NCBI GenBank assembly: GCA_965601475.1 | Contig: OZ271832.1 | Span: forward strand, 5,580,001-5,644,000 | Length of the DNA: 64,000 nucleotides | Direction: 5' to 3' | Source of the DNA: JAWPMT01 sp965601475 | Lineage (GTDB): Bacteria; Bacteroidota; Bacteroidia; Cytophagales; Cyclobacteriaceae | In this document: positions 50,340 through 59,567 of the stretch, piece after piece | Layout of the letters: each line of letters starts with the position of its first letter | Position numbering within the stretch: position 1 is the stretch's first letter | Notes under the pieces: model-generated | Seen by the model: only the letters and a program-made list of their open reading frames with translations | Told to the model about the DNA's origin: nothing | Databases searched by the model: none | Program-made: the position numbers and the translations under genes

Positions 50340-52970
50340 CTATTCGTACCGGATGATTTTCGCCGGATTCAGTACAGCCACCTTATAGATCTGATAGCCC
50401 ACGGTTATCAACGCAAAGAGCAGGATGATCACCAGGGCAAGCGCCGCACTGAGCCATGGAAAGGGGATTCGATAAGCATAGTTGTCCAACCAGCCATTCA
50501 TGATGAGGTATAGCGTTGGCATTCCGATAAGTGCCGCTACGCCTATCAGGAAAGCGAAATCCTTGTAGAAAATCATGACGATTCTTGTTATTGGTGCCCC
50601 CAGTACTTTGCGAATGCCCATTTCTTTGGTGCGCTGAACAGCCATGAAGGAGGAGAGACCAAATAGCCCCAATATCGCAACAAGTATTGCTAGCCCCGAA
50701 AAGGCGCCAAATACGGAGCCGAAGCGCTTGTCCTCGGCATACAGCTTTTCGAAACGCTCATCCAGAAAACGGATATCCAGTGGCGCATTGGGGAAAAAGT
50801 TGGTCCACTGAGTAGCGATCTCGTCAATGCCATCTCTGAAATGGGTTGCCGACAACCTCACAACGACAGACCGAACCTCCGGTTGATGCACATATACAGT
50901 AGGTTCTATGTCGATCTTAAGCGAGGTGCGGTTGAAGTCCTGTAAAACGCCGACGATAGGGAACCTTTCGTTTTCAGGATCAATACCAAAGCGCACACGT
51001 TCATTGACGACCTTTTCAAGCTCGGCGATACCGAATCGCCTGACAAATGCCTGGTTTACGATAATGGCCGATGTGTCAGTGGCCAGTTCATGGTTGAAAT
51101 TGCGGCCATGAAGTATCTTCATGTCCATGGTTTCGAAGAACTGATCATCTACCATATGTATATAAGTAGTGGCCCTGAGCGGGTCTGTCATGCCCACAAT
51201 CTGTATCTGGCCGGAGCTTGAGCTGATATCCGCACTGCCTCCCCCTGGCAAATCTGAAGTCGCGCCCACGTTGATCACGTCAGTTAAATCCCTAAGGGTC
51301 TGCATGAAGGCCAACTTCCGCTCATGCTGCGCTTCTTCCTCTTCCTCGGGAGCGAGAGGGGTGCTGAGACCGATGACATTTTCAATATCAAAACCCTTGT
51401 CCTTGTTGCGCATGTAATTCACTTGCTCAATCACGATGAATGTCCCGGCTATCATCACAATGGACACTGCAAACTGGGCGACAACCAGCCCTTTTCGTAG
51501 CAGAATTCCACCTTTGGAGTTTCGAAACTTCCCCTTGAGTACAATCACCGGTTTGAATTGAGATAGTACCAACGCTGGGTACAGACCGGTTACAAAGGTG
51601 CCCAGAAGGAAAAAGCTAACAGCATTGGTCAGGAATCCGCTTGATTCCCACACGTGCTTGGCTAATTCCTTGCCCACTAAGATGTTGAAGGTGGGCAGAA
51701 AGAGCTCCGCCAACCCAACTGCTACCAGAATACCAGCGCCATTGATGAGCAGGGATTCAAATAGAAACTGGGTGACCAGTTGACCCTTCTTTGCCCCGAT
51801 TACCTTTCTAAGTCCTACTTCTTTGGCCCTGTCAATGGCCCTGGCAGTAGACAGGTTGATATAGTTTACCCAGGCGATGATGAGCACAAATAAGCCGATA
51901 ATGCTGAGGAAGCGCACGGCTTTGGCATTGCCGTGAATCTCGGGCTCATAGGTGAAATTGGAATAAAGGTGAATGCGCTTAACCGGTTGCAGGTTGAAAA
52001 CAAGTGAACTTCCCTCCGCAAGGTATTTTTCGGTCAGGTCTGGCAATTTCTCCTGCACCTCGGGAATATTGGCATTTTCATCAAGCAATAGGTAGGTATA
52101 GTAATTGAAACCCCTCCATGCATCACGCTCAATCCGTGATTTGATGCTGCTGAGGGAGATCAAAAACTCGAATTTATAATGCGTGTTTTCGGGTACATCT
52201 TCAATCACCCCCGTCACCTTAAAATTTCGTCCAAATCCACTCAACAGCTCCAGTGTCTTACCCACAGGATTGATGCTGCCGAAATAGTCGCGGGCCTTGC
52301 TCTCGGTCAGGACAATCGAGTAGGGGTCTTCCAGGGCTGTTAGGGGATTGCCATGGATCATCGTGTAGTCAAATAGCTTGAAATAATTTGAATCCGCCCC
52401 AACCACATGTTCTTCCGACCTGACTTTTCCGCTGTGACGAAAGGCGATTTCCTGAAACATGTATGTCGTGGTGTAATCCAATACCTCCGGAAGTTCTTCT
52501 GAAAGGGCTTTGCCACTAGGGGCAAAGGACATGGCATCACGTGTACCAATGACACCCTCATTTACCAAATCGGTTGTCAAGCGGTAGAGCTGGTCCGATT
52601 TCTCGAAAAAACGATCATAACTCTGTTCGAAACTGGTGTACAAACTAATGAGGAAAAAAGCGGCGAGGCCGAATGCAAGGCCTAGTATGTTAATGCCGGA
52701 GTATACCTTGTACCTGAGTAGGTTACGAATGCTGATTTTAAAATAGTTTTTGAGCATGCCTGTATTGATTATTGAGTTTTGACCAAAAGATTTGAATAGT
52801 GCCGGACGAAAAAGAAGCAACACGTCGATGAGGTATTTCCACTCCGCGCTACGCCTGGAATGTTGATGGCTATTGTGATGATACAATTCATCCAGATCAC
52901 CCAATATGTCTGACTGGAAGTCCGGGTGACAGTACCATCTGAAAATGCGTTGGGCAAAGGATCGGATCAT
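50340..52970 (-). CDS. MacB/FtsX-type ABC transporter permease with prefix domain
   Basis: 876 residues, same layout as the gene at 32796: prefix domain at the N-terminus (IFRWYCHPDFQSDILGDLDE), a transmembrane helix (INILGLAFGLAAFFLISLY), MacB-like periplasmic domain, FtsX helices with RAIDRAKEVGLRKVIGAKKG, and a C-terminal FtsX block with MAVQRTKEMGIRKVLGAPIT and AVLNPAKIIRYE. The ATPase partner is not adjacent. The PadR gene overlaps its start by four bases, so the two are one transcript. Probably efflux of antibiotics or lipid-like compounds; inference. Confidence 0.9.
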   Translation of the reverse strand: MIRSFAQRIFRWYCHPDFQSDILGDLDELYHHNSHQHSRRSAEWKYLIDVLLLFRPALFKSFGQNSIINTGMLKNYFKISIRNLLRYKVYSGINILGLAFGLAAFFLISLYTSFEQSYDRFFEKSDQLYRLTTDLVNEGVIGTRDAMSFAPSGKALSEELPEVLDYTTTYMFQEIAFRHSGKVRSEEHVVGADSNYFKLFDYTMIHGNPLTALEDPYSIVLTESKARDYFGSINPVGKTLELLSGFGRNFKVTGVIEDVPENTHYKFEFLISLSSIKSRIERDAWRGFNYYTYLLLDENANIPEVQEKLPDLTEKYLAEGSSLVFNLQPVKRIHLYSNFTYEPEIHGNAKAVRFLSIIGLFVLIIAWVNYINLSTARAIDRAKEVGLRKVIGAKKGQLVTQFLFESLLINGAGILVAVGLAELFLPTFNILVGKELAKHVWESSGFLTNAVSFFLLGTFVTGLYPALVLSQFKPVIVLKGKFRNSKGGILLRKGLVVAQFAVSIVMIAGTFIVIEQVNYMRNKDKGFDIENVIGLSTPLAPEEEEEAQHERKLAFMQTLRDLTDVINVGATSDLPGGGSADISSSSGQIQIVGMTDPLRATTYIHMVDDQFFETMDMKILHGRNFNHELATDTSAIIVNQAFVRRFGIAELEKVVNERVRFGIDPENERFPIVGVLQDFNRTSLKIDIEPTVYVHQPEVRSVVVRLSATHFRDGIDEIATQWTNFFPNAPLDIRFLDERFEKLYAEDKRFGSVFGAFSGLAILVAILGLFGLSSFMAVQRTKEMGIRKVLGAPITRIVMIFYKDFAFLIGVAALIGMPTLYLIMNGWLDNYAYRIPFPWLSAALALVIILLFALITVGYQIYKVAVLNPAKIIRYE

Positions 52971-53305
52971 ACGATCTTAAGGTCCAATGCGACCTGGGGG
53001 ATATCCTGCCAAAGTTGACTGCGCATATCCTTGTTGTACTCCAGGGCCTGCTTACCAAAGGCTGTAATCGTGAAGTACCGCTTGGGTTTACCACCCCGGA
53101 TAGCATTGATTTCACCAACGCGTGAATCCAGAAATCCCTTTTTTTCCAGCCGTCGCAATGCTGACTGCAATGCGCCTACACTCACCTTGCGCTTCAGCCG
53201 AGCTTCGATTTCCGTCTTGATGGCCACACCATAGGCTTCGTCGTAGAGAACGCCTACAATCAACATGACCACTTCTTCAAATTCTCCTAACTGAAATCTC
53301 TTCAT
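52967..53305 (-). CDS. PadR-family transcriptional regulator
   Basis: 112 residues. Short PadR winged helix: QLGEFEEVVMLIVGVLYDEA, GVAIKTEIEARLKRKVSVGA, then LQSALRRLEKKGFLDSRVGE and wing GGKPKRYFTITAFGKQAL. Regulates the ABC permease gene that overlaps its 3' end (ATGA). Inverted and direct operator-like repeats sit directly upstream at 53316-53378. Confidence 0.92.
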   Translation of the reverse strand: MKRFQLGEFEEVVMLIVGVLYDEAYGVAIKTEIEARLKRKVSVGALQSALRRLEKKGFLDSRVGEINAIRGGKPKRYFTITAFGKQALEYNKDMRSQLWQDIPQVALDLKIV

Positions 53306-53315
53306 TTTTCCAATG

Positions 53316-53378
53316 TCCTAAATGTAGTATTCGTAGGCAATACTAAAAAAGTTTCAACAATTTCCTAAATGCAGTATT
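53316..53378 (-). promoter_or_regulatory. Putative PadR operators (direct and inverted repeats)
   Basis: TCCTAAATG(T/C)AGTATT occurs at 53316-53331 and 53363-53378, 47 bases apart. The first copy also pairs in inverted fashion: TAGTATT (53325-53331) with AATACTA (53339-53345). It lies 10-75 bases upstream of the PadR start. The rest of 53306-53620 contains no gene that I can support. Confidence 0.6.
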
Positions 53379-53620
53379 GCTCATTCTTGCTGAAGAGGCA
53401 AGATTTGCTCGGTTTCTTGAGGACATTCAAACCTGGGGCGACTAACTTTTTGAAAATATTTGTTTTATTCCATAGGGTAAATGGTGGATTAGGGATCATC
53501 AATAGTGAAGGTACCTTGAATCTCCGGTCAGCATTGCACTGGAGGTATTTGATGGTCATTCGGGTTGAGTCCGGATGCGAGCGTGTAGATTTTTTTTGAA
53601 GACCCTAAAAATTGAAAGTC

Positions 53621-54856
53621 ATGATACGGATAGTATTGAGTGTGATATTGCTTTCGGTTATTAATATAGCCGCATTTGCACAACAAAAACAAGATAGAAT
53701 AAAGGTAAGCGGCACCGTAATTAGTGCCGAAACAGGAAAGCCTTTGGCCCAGTGTAATGTCTACATCGACGAGACAGGCATAGGAACTATCACCAATAAT
53801 TCAGGTGAATTCGTTCTCAAGGCACCCGGTCAATTTTCATCCAATAGCCTGGTCATCAGCTACATTGGATACGAGTCATATCGAGCTAAGATTTCTGAAC
53901 TTCCCAAACGTGACCTGGAGGTAAGTCTGGAGCTTTCTCAGGCCATCTTGGGTGAGGTCGTCATTGGTGAAGTATCCGGTATACTCTCCGAAGCGCTGAG
54001 GCGGAAGGATGAAAATTATCCTACTGAGGGAAAATCGATGACATCGTTCTATCGGGAAGTGGTAAGGAAAAACCGCAGCTACATGGAGGTGTCTCAGGGC
54101 ATTCTGAACATTGCCAAGACGCCTTACACCACAGGCAGCAAAGATCAATTATATATTGTGAAAGGAAGTAAGAGCGAGAACTACAGTCCAAAGGACACCC
54201 TAGCTTTCCGAGTTGCCGGTGGTCCCAATGTCATGTTGTTGCTTGATATTGTGAAGCGACCTGGTTTGGTTTTGGATCCCGATATCTTCGACCAATATCA
54301 ATATGTCCTACTTGGTTCACAAATCATGGATAACAAGAGCAACTATGTGATCAGGTTCCAGCCCAAAGAAGGTAACATCGTGCCGCTATTTGCAGGTACC
54401 ATTTACGTCGAAAAAGAAAGTCTGGCCATCTCCGGTTTGAAGTTTGGCTATGACGACCGAAACATGGAACTGGCCTATCGAAATTTGGTGAAAAAGCAGC
54501 CTGCAACGGTAAAGGTTAAGCCTGTAGCGATCAACTATGAGGTCCAGTATCGCGAGGTGGACGACAAGTGGTACCTCGACTATGTGCGAAATGAGGTAGA
54601 AATGAAGATAAGGTGGAAGAAAAGACTCTTCAATTCCACATTCCGGGCCGTAAGTGAAATGGTTGTAACTGACAAGGACAACGGTCAGAGCCTTGATCTG
54701 AACAGAGAATTGATCACCCGGGAGTGGGATCTCTTCAGCGAAAAGGTGATTTCGGTGACAGACCCTGCATTCTGGCAAGAGTATTCCATCATTGAGCCGG
54801 AAGATGACTTGAAGAAAGCTATTTCGAAAATCAACCGCAAAAACAGCAAAAATTGA
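53621..54856 (+). CDS. CarboxypepD_reg-like exported protein
   Basis: 411 residues from ATG 53621 with signal peptide (RIVLSVILLSVINIAAFAQQ). Residues about 28-110 are the CarboxypepD_reg-like beta domain (VSGTVISAETGKPLAQCNVY; NNSGEFVLKAPG; ISYIGYESY). The rest shares a domain with the proteins at 56500 and 22369: SFYREVVRKNRSYMEVSQGI, AGTIYVEKESLAISGLKFGY, VNYEVQYRE-like strands. It is the first gene of a four-gene operon with sigma factor, FecR and an STN protein: its TGA overlaps the sigma start (TTGA). Envelope protein of unknown role. Confidence 0.82.
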   Translation: MIRIVLSVILLSVINIAAFAQQKQDRIKVSGTVISAETGKPLAQCNVYIDETGIGTITNNSGEFVLKAPGQFSSNSLVISYIGYESYRAKISELPKRDLEVSLELSQAILGEVVIGEVSGILSEALRRKDENYPTEGKSMTSFYREVVRKNRSYMEVSQGILNIAKTPYTTGSKDQLYIVKGSKSENYSPKDTLAFRVAGGPNVMLLLDIVKRPGLVLDPDIFDQYQYVLLGSQIMDNKSNYVIRFQPKEGNIVPLFAGTIYVEKESLAISGLKFGYDDRNMELAYRNLVKKQPATVKVKPVAINYEVQYREVDDKWYLDYVRNEVEMKIRWKKRLFNSTFRAVSEMVVTDKDNGQSLDLNRELITREWDLFSEKVISVTDPAFWQEYSIIEPEDDLKKAISKINRKNSKN

Positions 54857-55431
54857 ACCTGGTAGCAGAGCATACCGTAGCGCGAGAAGGGCTTGTGTCG
54901 CACGACAGACTGTCACGGCACGAGTCCCTTTTCAAAACCTACTACAAACCGCTGGTTGTGTATGCGATGCGACTTACGAATGACAAAGCTGAGGCCGAGG
55001 ATGTGGTACAGGATGTCTTCGAGCGACTTTGGCAACAAGGTAGCACTGACCATATAGACATGGTCAGTTACTTATTCACGGCAGTAAGGAATGAGTGCTT
55101 CAAAAAAGCGAGGCATTTGAAAGTGGTAAGAAAGCATCAGGCCCATGAGAAGTCGAGGACGGAAGCAGTTTCCCATGATCCACAGCATTACATACAGTTA
55201 CAAGAGGTGGAAAAATGTCTCAGCAAAACACTGCGGGGATTACCCACCAGAACGAAAGAAATATTTCTGATGAGTCGGGCGGAGCAAAAAAAGAATAAGG
55301 AGATAGCCGAAGTATTGCAAGTTTCAATCAAAACCGTGGAGTCTCACATGAGCAAAGCCCTGGCCTTGCTGAGAAAGGAATTGAAACCCTATCTCACAGT
55401 CATGCTGCTTATCTTAAATCAAGTACAATGA
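54853..55431 (+). CDS. ECF sigma factor (Bacteroidota FecI-like)
   Basis: About 192 residues. Sigma-2 region SLFKTYYKPLVVYAMRLTND and EAEDVVQDVFERLWQQG; sigma-4 region PTRTKEIFLMSRAEQKKNKE and IAEVLQVSIKTVESHMSKAL. No ATG precedes the sigma-2 domain: TTG 54853 (overlapping the previous stop) or GTG 54895 must start it. Coupled to the FecR gene downstream by an ATGA overlap, so it is probably held inactive by that anti-sigma factor until a signal arrives. Confidence 0.9.
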   Translation: MNLVAEHTVAREGLVSHDRLSRHESLFKTYYKPLVVYAMRLTNDKAEAEDVVQDVFERLWQQGSTDHIDMVSYLFTAVRNECFKKARHLKVVRKHQAHEKSRTEAVSHDPQHYIQLQEVEKCLSKTLRGLPTRTKEIFLMSRAEQKKNKEIAEVLQVSIKTVESHMSKALALLRKELKPYLTVMLLILNQVQ

Positions 55432-56408
55432 AGAACTCACAAGCATATCGAGAAGAGTTTTTGCCCATATTGACTGGTGAAGCTTCTGTAGATGAGCGCG
55501 AAGCTTTCTTTAGGTCTCTTGCGGATCATCCTGAAAAGGAAAAGAAGTATATGGAAGCTGAGGAGGAATGGAAGCTGATTTCCGATTTCATTTTGTATGA
55601 TAGCCTGGACGGTGAGGCCGCCTGGCAAGCGCAGAAGAACCGAATATTGGCAAAACCTGAGACCCCGAAGTTGGAGTCATCAACAAACTACCTGAAATGG
55701 GCCGCAACGTTCATCGGAATTGTGGTGGCCGCCATGGTCTACTTCTGGACTGATCGATCGCCCGTTGAAATGGCTTGGTTTGAAACCTCAGCTGGCGAGG
55801 TCAAGGAATTTGTATTGGATGATGGTTCCAAAATCACGTTGAATGAGAACAGCAGGTACTCCAAAGACTACAGCGCTGGCAGGCGATCTATCCAATTGGA
55901 GGGGGAGGCCTTCTTTGAGGTTGTGAAGAGTAATGCGCCCTTCGTCATAGACGCGGCGGGTATTTCAGTAAAGGTTCTTGGGACCACTTTCAATGTACGT
56001 GCAGACGAGAGCTTTCAGGAAGTAGTGGTTGCTTCAGGAACAGTGGAGGTGTCATCTGCCAGAAGTGGTGAGTTAACGGTGTTATCTGCCGGAGATAAGG
56101 CCACATCCGACCAATTGGGGAATCTCGAGAGCGCAAGGGCTGGGAAAAACGAAATCTCCTGGTTTGACAAGAATCTGCGCTTTGAAGGTGAGCAATTTTC
56201 AGCGGTGCTGGCATCCCTGCAAAGGACGTACCATGTCAGTTTCCAGGTTGAGAATGAAGCGGTCTATGATTGCAAACTAACAGCTAACTTCGACAACGAA
56301 ACGTTGGACGATGTACTTGCAACACTAGCCCTGATTTTCGATGTTGAATTTGAAAGATCCGGACAGCGGACCTTCAGGGTAATGGGAGCGGGGTGTAACT
56401 CGGAGTAG
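55428..56408 (+). CDS. FecR-family anti-sigma factor
   Basis: 326 residues. The cytoplasmic N-terminal part (about 1-85) binds the sigma factor; a single transmembrane segment YLKWAATFIGIVVAAMVYFW is followed by the periplasmic FecR domain (GEVKEFVLDDGSKITLNENS, LEGEAFFEVVK, VKVLGTTFNVRADES) and a C-terminal DUF4974 region (FSAVLASLQRTYHVSFQVEN, FDNETLDDVLATLALIFDVE). Normal length. It transmits an envelope signal to the ECF sigma factor encoded just before; the sensor partner is probably the STN protein that follows. Confidence 0.92.
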   Translation: MKNSQAYREEFLPILTGEASVDEREAFFRSLADHPEKEKKYMEAEEEWKLISDFILYDSLDGEAAWQAQKNRILAKPETPKLESSTNYLKWAATFIGIVVAAMVYFWTDRSPVEMAWFETSAGEVKEFVLDDGSKITLNENSRYSKDYSAGRRSIQLEGEAFFEVVKSNAPFVIDAAGISVKVLGTTFNVRADESFQEVVVASGTVEVSSARSGELTVLSAGDKATSDQLGNLESARAGKNEISWFDKNLRFEGEQFSAVLASLQRTYHVSFQVENEAVYDCKLTANFDNETLDDVLATLALIFDVEFERSGQRTFRVMGAGCNSE

Positions 56409-56499
56409 GGCAGGTCTCCAGGTAGGAATACTATCCGGAAGCCTGAAACCCAAATGAATTTGAGAATATCAGCGTGGCATTTGAGAAGCCGTCGACCAA

Positions 56500-57984
56500 A
56501 TGAAGGCACTGTGGATATATCTTCTGATTACCCTGATTCATATTCAGGGAATTGGCCAGGACCAGAATCTTGCTGAAAGAAAGTTCAAATTCAGCCAAGG
56601 TAAAGTCAGGGCCTCTGCACTGCTGGGTCATATCGGTACCGTACTCGAAACCAATATCTCCTACAATTCCCGGTATTTCAAGGACAGAGAACTCGATATC
56701 GGGACTGATTCGGTATCGCTTTCGTCGATTTTGTCCTTGATCTTCCAGCGAGACTCCGTGCCATTCAAAGTCATTGGTACACAATTGGCCATCTATGACC
56801 TAGATCAAATACCCATCAATTGCCACAAGTCCAATTACGGAAGACTAACAGACCTGCTCACAAATCACGGTCTCGAACATGTCAATATCATAGAGATGCA
56901 GACCGGATTCAAAACTGTTTCCAATCAGGACGGGCAGTTTCGCATCGATATTCCGTGTAGCTATGACTCCATTCATTTGTTCATTTCAACGCCAGGGTAT
57001 CGACATATCTACGTCAAAGAAGCTGTGGGTGCAGATATTGGCCAGCTCATGTTGGAGGGTACCTATGTTTCCCTACAGGAAATTGTGGTAAGGGGAGTTC
57101 CCGCTGAAGATATCATGATCAGGTCCTTTGATCGGATTGATGAGAACTACCTTGATCAGGAGTCTAATGCCGATGCCTTTTTCCGAGAAGCGATTTTCAG
57201 AAACAAGAAACTTGCAAAACTCTCTGAAGGGGCATTTAGGGTCCATAACCAGCCCTATGCAACAATGAAGAAAGGAACCGACCGGTTTCGTATCCGAAAG
57301 AGCCGACGTATCGTCAATAGATCCTTGTTGGATACCTTGGAATTCAAAATCAAGGGATCACTAAGGAGTTGCCTGGAATTGGATATCGTAAAGAATAGAC
57401 CTGCTTTCTATGCCGGTACTACCTCGCTGGAGCATTACGATTACCATTACAAGGATATGGTCACAGACGGCGAAAGCCTACAGTATGTCGTTGGATTTGT
57501 CCGAAGACCTCGTTCCTCAAATATGCCCTACAAAGGCCAGATGAACATCGATACCGAGACCTTAGCCGTCACCTCTGTTACCTTCGAACTAGATGCCAAA
57601 CAATTGAAGCGCCTGGCCAATCCGTTCGTGATCAAAGCCAATAGAGGGTACAGAGCGAAGCTGAAGTCTGCCAATTACTTTGTGAGCTATACAGAAGTGG
57701 AGGGCAGAATGGGCCTGAACTACGTTTCCCTGGAAACGGAGTATAAGGTACGCAAAGGCAAGGGTCCGTTTTCGATAAAGTATGAAACGCAATCCGAGTT
57801 GCTGATGCATTCCCATGTCCTTGAAGACGTCAGGAAAATTGATCGCACTGCGGCTTTCAAATTGGATCAGGTATTTCTGGATCAACCCCTGATTCTTGAC
57901 AATTATTATTGGGAGGGCTTTGGCGCCATTCCCCTGGAAAGCTCACTTCTGAAAGCTTCCAAGATGCTCCGGATGTCGGATTGA
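56500..57984 (+). CDS. STN + CarboxypepD_reg exported protein
   Basis: 494 residues with signal peptide (WIYLLITLIHIQGIGQDQ). Residues about 25-95 look like a secretin/TonB short N-terminal domain (RASALLGHIGTVLETNISYN; SSILSLIFQRDSVPFKVIGT), as in FecA-type signal transducers, followed by a CarboxypepD_reg-like part and the domain shared with 53621. There is no TonB-dependent beta barrel. The STN domain normally contacts FecR; here it sits on a barrel-less protein. 91 bases after fecR, likely the same operon. Confidence 0.82.
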   Translation: MKALWIYLLITLIHIQGIGQDQNLAERKFKFSQGKVRASALLGHIGTVLETNISYNSRYFKDRELDIGTDSVSLSSILSLIFQRDSVPFKVIGTQLAIYDLDQIPINCHKSNYGRLTDLLTNHGLEHVNIIEMQTGFKTVSNQDGQFRIDIPCSYDSIHLFISTPGYRHIYVKEAVGADIGQLMLEGTYVSLQEIVVRGVPAEDIMIRSFDRIDENYLDQESNADAFFREAIFRNKKLAKLSEGAFRVHNQPYATMKKGTDRFRIRKSRRIVNRSLLDTLEFKIKGSLRSCLELDIVKNRPAFYAGTTSLEHYDYHYKDMVTDGESLQYVVGFVRRPRSSNMPYKGQMNIDTETLAVTSVTFELDAKQLKRLANPFVIKANRGYRAKLKSANYFVSYTEVEGRMGLNYVSLETEYKVRKGKGPFSIKYETQSELLMHSHVLEDVRKIDRTAAFKLDQVFLDQPLILDNYYWEGFGAIPLESSLLKASKMLRMSD

Positions 57985-58199
57985 CAATCGTAGAATCGCC
58001 TCACAAAAGTCTTTAGATAGCCAAAAACGGTATCAAGGCAGATTCATTTTGCATATTTGTTTTTTTCCTGTATAATGGTCATATGAATCTATGATATGAT
58101 TAAAAACCTCTTCCACAATGATATAAACCCAGTATTCCTAGCTACTACGGTAGCACTTTTGAGTTCATTCCAACTCCCAAAAACCAAAAAAACCAAGTT

Positions 58200-59504
58200 A
58201 TGAAAAAGCCATATCTAACACTTCTTGCAGTCCTGTTTAGCTATCTGACATTGGCACAAACTGGCCACTTACTTCAGGGCATCGGCTCGGTAAATACAAC
58301 GATGGGTGGCGCTGCCACTGGTCAACCGTTGGACATTTCCGGAGCGTTGCATTGGAATCCTGCGGGCATCACTACATTTGATGGAACTCAGGTCAGGTTT
58401 GATGTCGGCCTGTTTTATTCTTCACCGGAGGTTTCGTCCACCGTACCTATCGTAGATGAATTTGGGAACCCCACAGGCAATTTCTTCTCCGGCAGTACTG
58501 AAGACGATCGGGGGGTTTCCATCTTGCCGGCATTAGCTGCAGTTTGGGGAAGCGAGGAAAGCCCACACAAGTTTGGAGCCTCGGCTTTTGGCATCGCGGG
58601 ATTTGGGGTGACCTTTCCGGAGAGTACAGACAATCCCATCACACTACCTCAAAGCATGGGTGGCTTTGGTAGAATCGAGTCCGACTACCGACTGCTTCAA
58701 ATTAGTTTTACTTGGGCCTATCAAATCACGGATCAGTTTTCAATCGGTGTTCAACCCAACTTCAACTATGCCACCCTCGAACTTTTGCCCAACCCCACGG
58801 CAAACCCCAATGCCTCAGGGTATCCCTCTACCGGATCGACCACAGCGTTTGGATATGGCGGACAGGTGGGCGTGTTCTTCACCCAGAATGGATTTAATGC
58901 AGGAGTCTCGTACAAATCACCTCAGTTCTTCAGTGACTTCGATTTCGACAACACGCATCTCGATGGTAGTACGGCCTCAAATGCTTTCAATATGGATTAT
59001 CCAGCCGTGATCTCTGTCGGCCTAGGTTATTCATTCAATGATTTTGATCTGGCGCTTGATTATCGGTATGTGGATTATGAAAATACCGACGGCTTTTCTG
59101 AGACTGGCTGGACTCCTGCTGCTTCTGTAACGGGTTTCGGCTGGGAGAGTATTTCGGTTTTGTCGGCAGGTGTTCAGTACACAGGAGTGGAAAGCCTGGC
59201 AGTACGCTTGGGGTATACGTATGGAAGTAATCCCATCAACGAGGAGGTGGTATTCTTCAATGTGCCAGCTCCGGCTATCATTGCCAATGGTTTCCAACTG
59301 GGTCTTGGATTTGAGGTGAATGACGATCTCACCATCGACGCAGGTTATCACTACGGCACGAGCAATGGCGATACTTCCGGGTCTCTGCTCAATCCACAGT
59401 TTATTGCCACAGCTCCTCCATTGGGCGCAGTACCAGGAAGCGAGATTTCCTACGACATGACCACCTCTATGATCCTGATTGGAGGCAGTTACAGGATCAG
59501 ATAG
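58200..59504 (+). CDS. OmpP1/FadL-type outer membrane porin
   Basis: 434 residues with signal peptide (PYLTLLAVLFSYLTLAQTG). FadL-type N-terminus: GIGSVNTTMGGAATGQPLDI and WNPAGITTFDGTQVRFDVGL, then barrel strands ending FEVNDDLTIDAGYHYGTSNG and a C-terminal aromatic strand. FadL proteins let hydrophobic molecules such as long-chain fatty acids or aromatic hydrocarbons pass the outer membrane. The acyl-CoA dehydrogenase gene is far away, so no direct pathway link is shown. ATG 58200. The upstream 57985-58199 has no gene. Confidence 0.88.
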   Translation: MKKPYLTLLAVLFSYLTLAQTGHLLQGIGSVNTTMGGAATGQPLDISGALHWNPAGITTFDGTQVRFDVGLFYSSPEVSSTVPIVDEFGNPTGNFFSGSTEDDRGVSILPALAAVWGSEESPHKFGASAFGIAGFGVTFPESTDNPITLPQSMGGFGRIESDYRLLQISFTWAYQITDQFSIGVQPNFNYATLELLPNPTANPNASGYPSTGSTTAFGYGGQVGVFFTQNGFNAGVSYKSPQFFSDFDFDNTHLDGSTASNAFNMDYPAVISVGLGYSFNDFDLALDYRYVDYENTDGFSETGWTPAASVTGFGWESISVLSAGVQYTGVESLAVRLGYTYGSNPINEEVVFFNVPAPAIIANGFQLGLGFEVNDDLTIDAGYHYGTSNGDTSGSLLNPQFIATAPPLGAVPGSEISYDMTTSMILIGGSYRIR

Positions 59505-59530
59505 CAGCTTGAGGGTCCTGGCGCAATAGA

Positions 59531-59554
59531 AGGCCTCCTTGCGGAGGTCTTTTT
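59531..59554. terminator. Rho-independent terminator after fadL-type gene
   Basis: AGGCCTCC-TTGC-GGAGGTCT followed by TTTT (+ strand). It lies 27 bases after the porin stop and just before the convergent DoxX gene end, and could serve both. Confidence 0.8.
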
Positions 59555-59567
59555 GCGTCTTTGGAAA

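Noticed and set aside
53369..53599. Small + strand frame upstream of the 53621 gene
   Set aside because: It starts at the PadR operator region, has no family resemblance and overlaps regulatory repeats.
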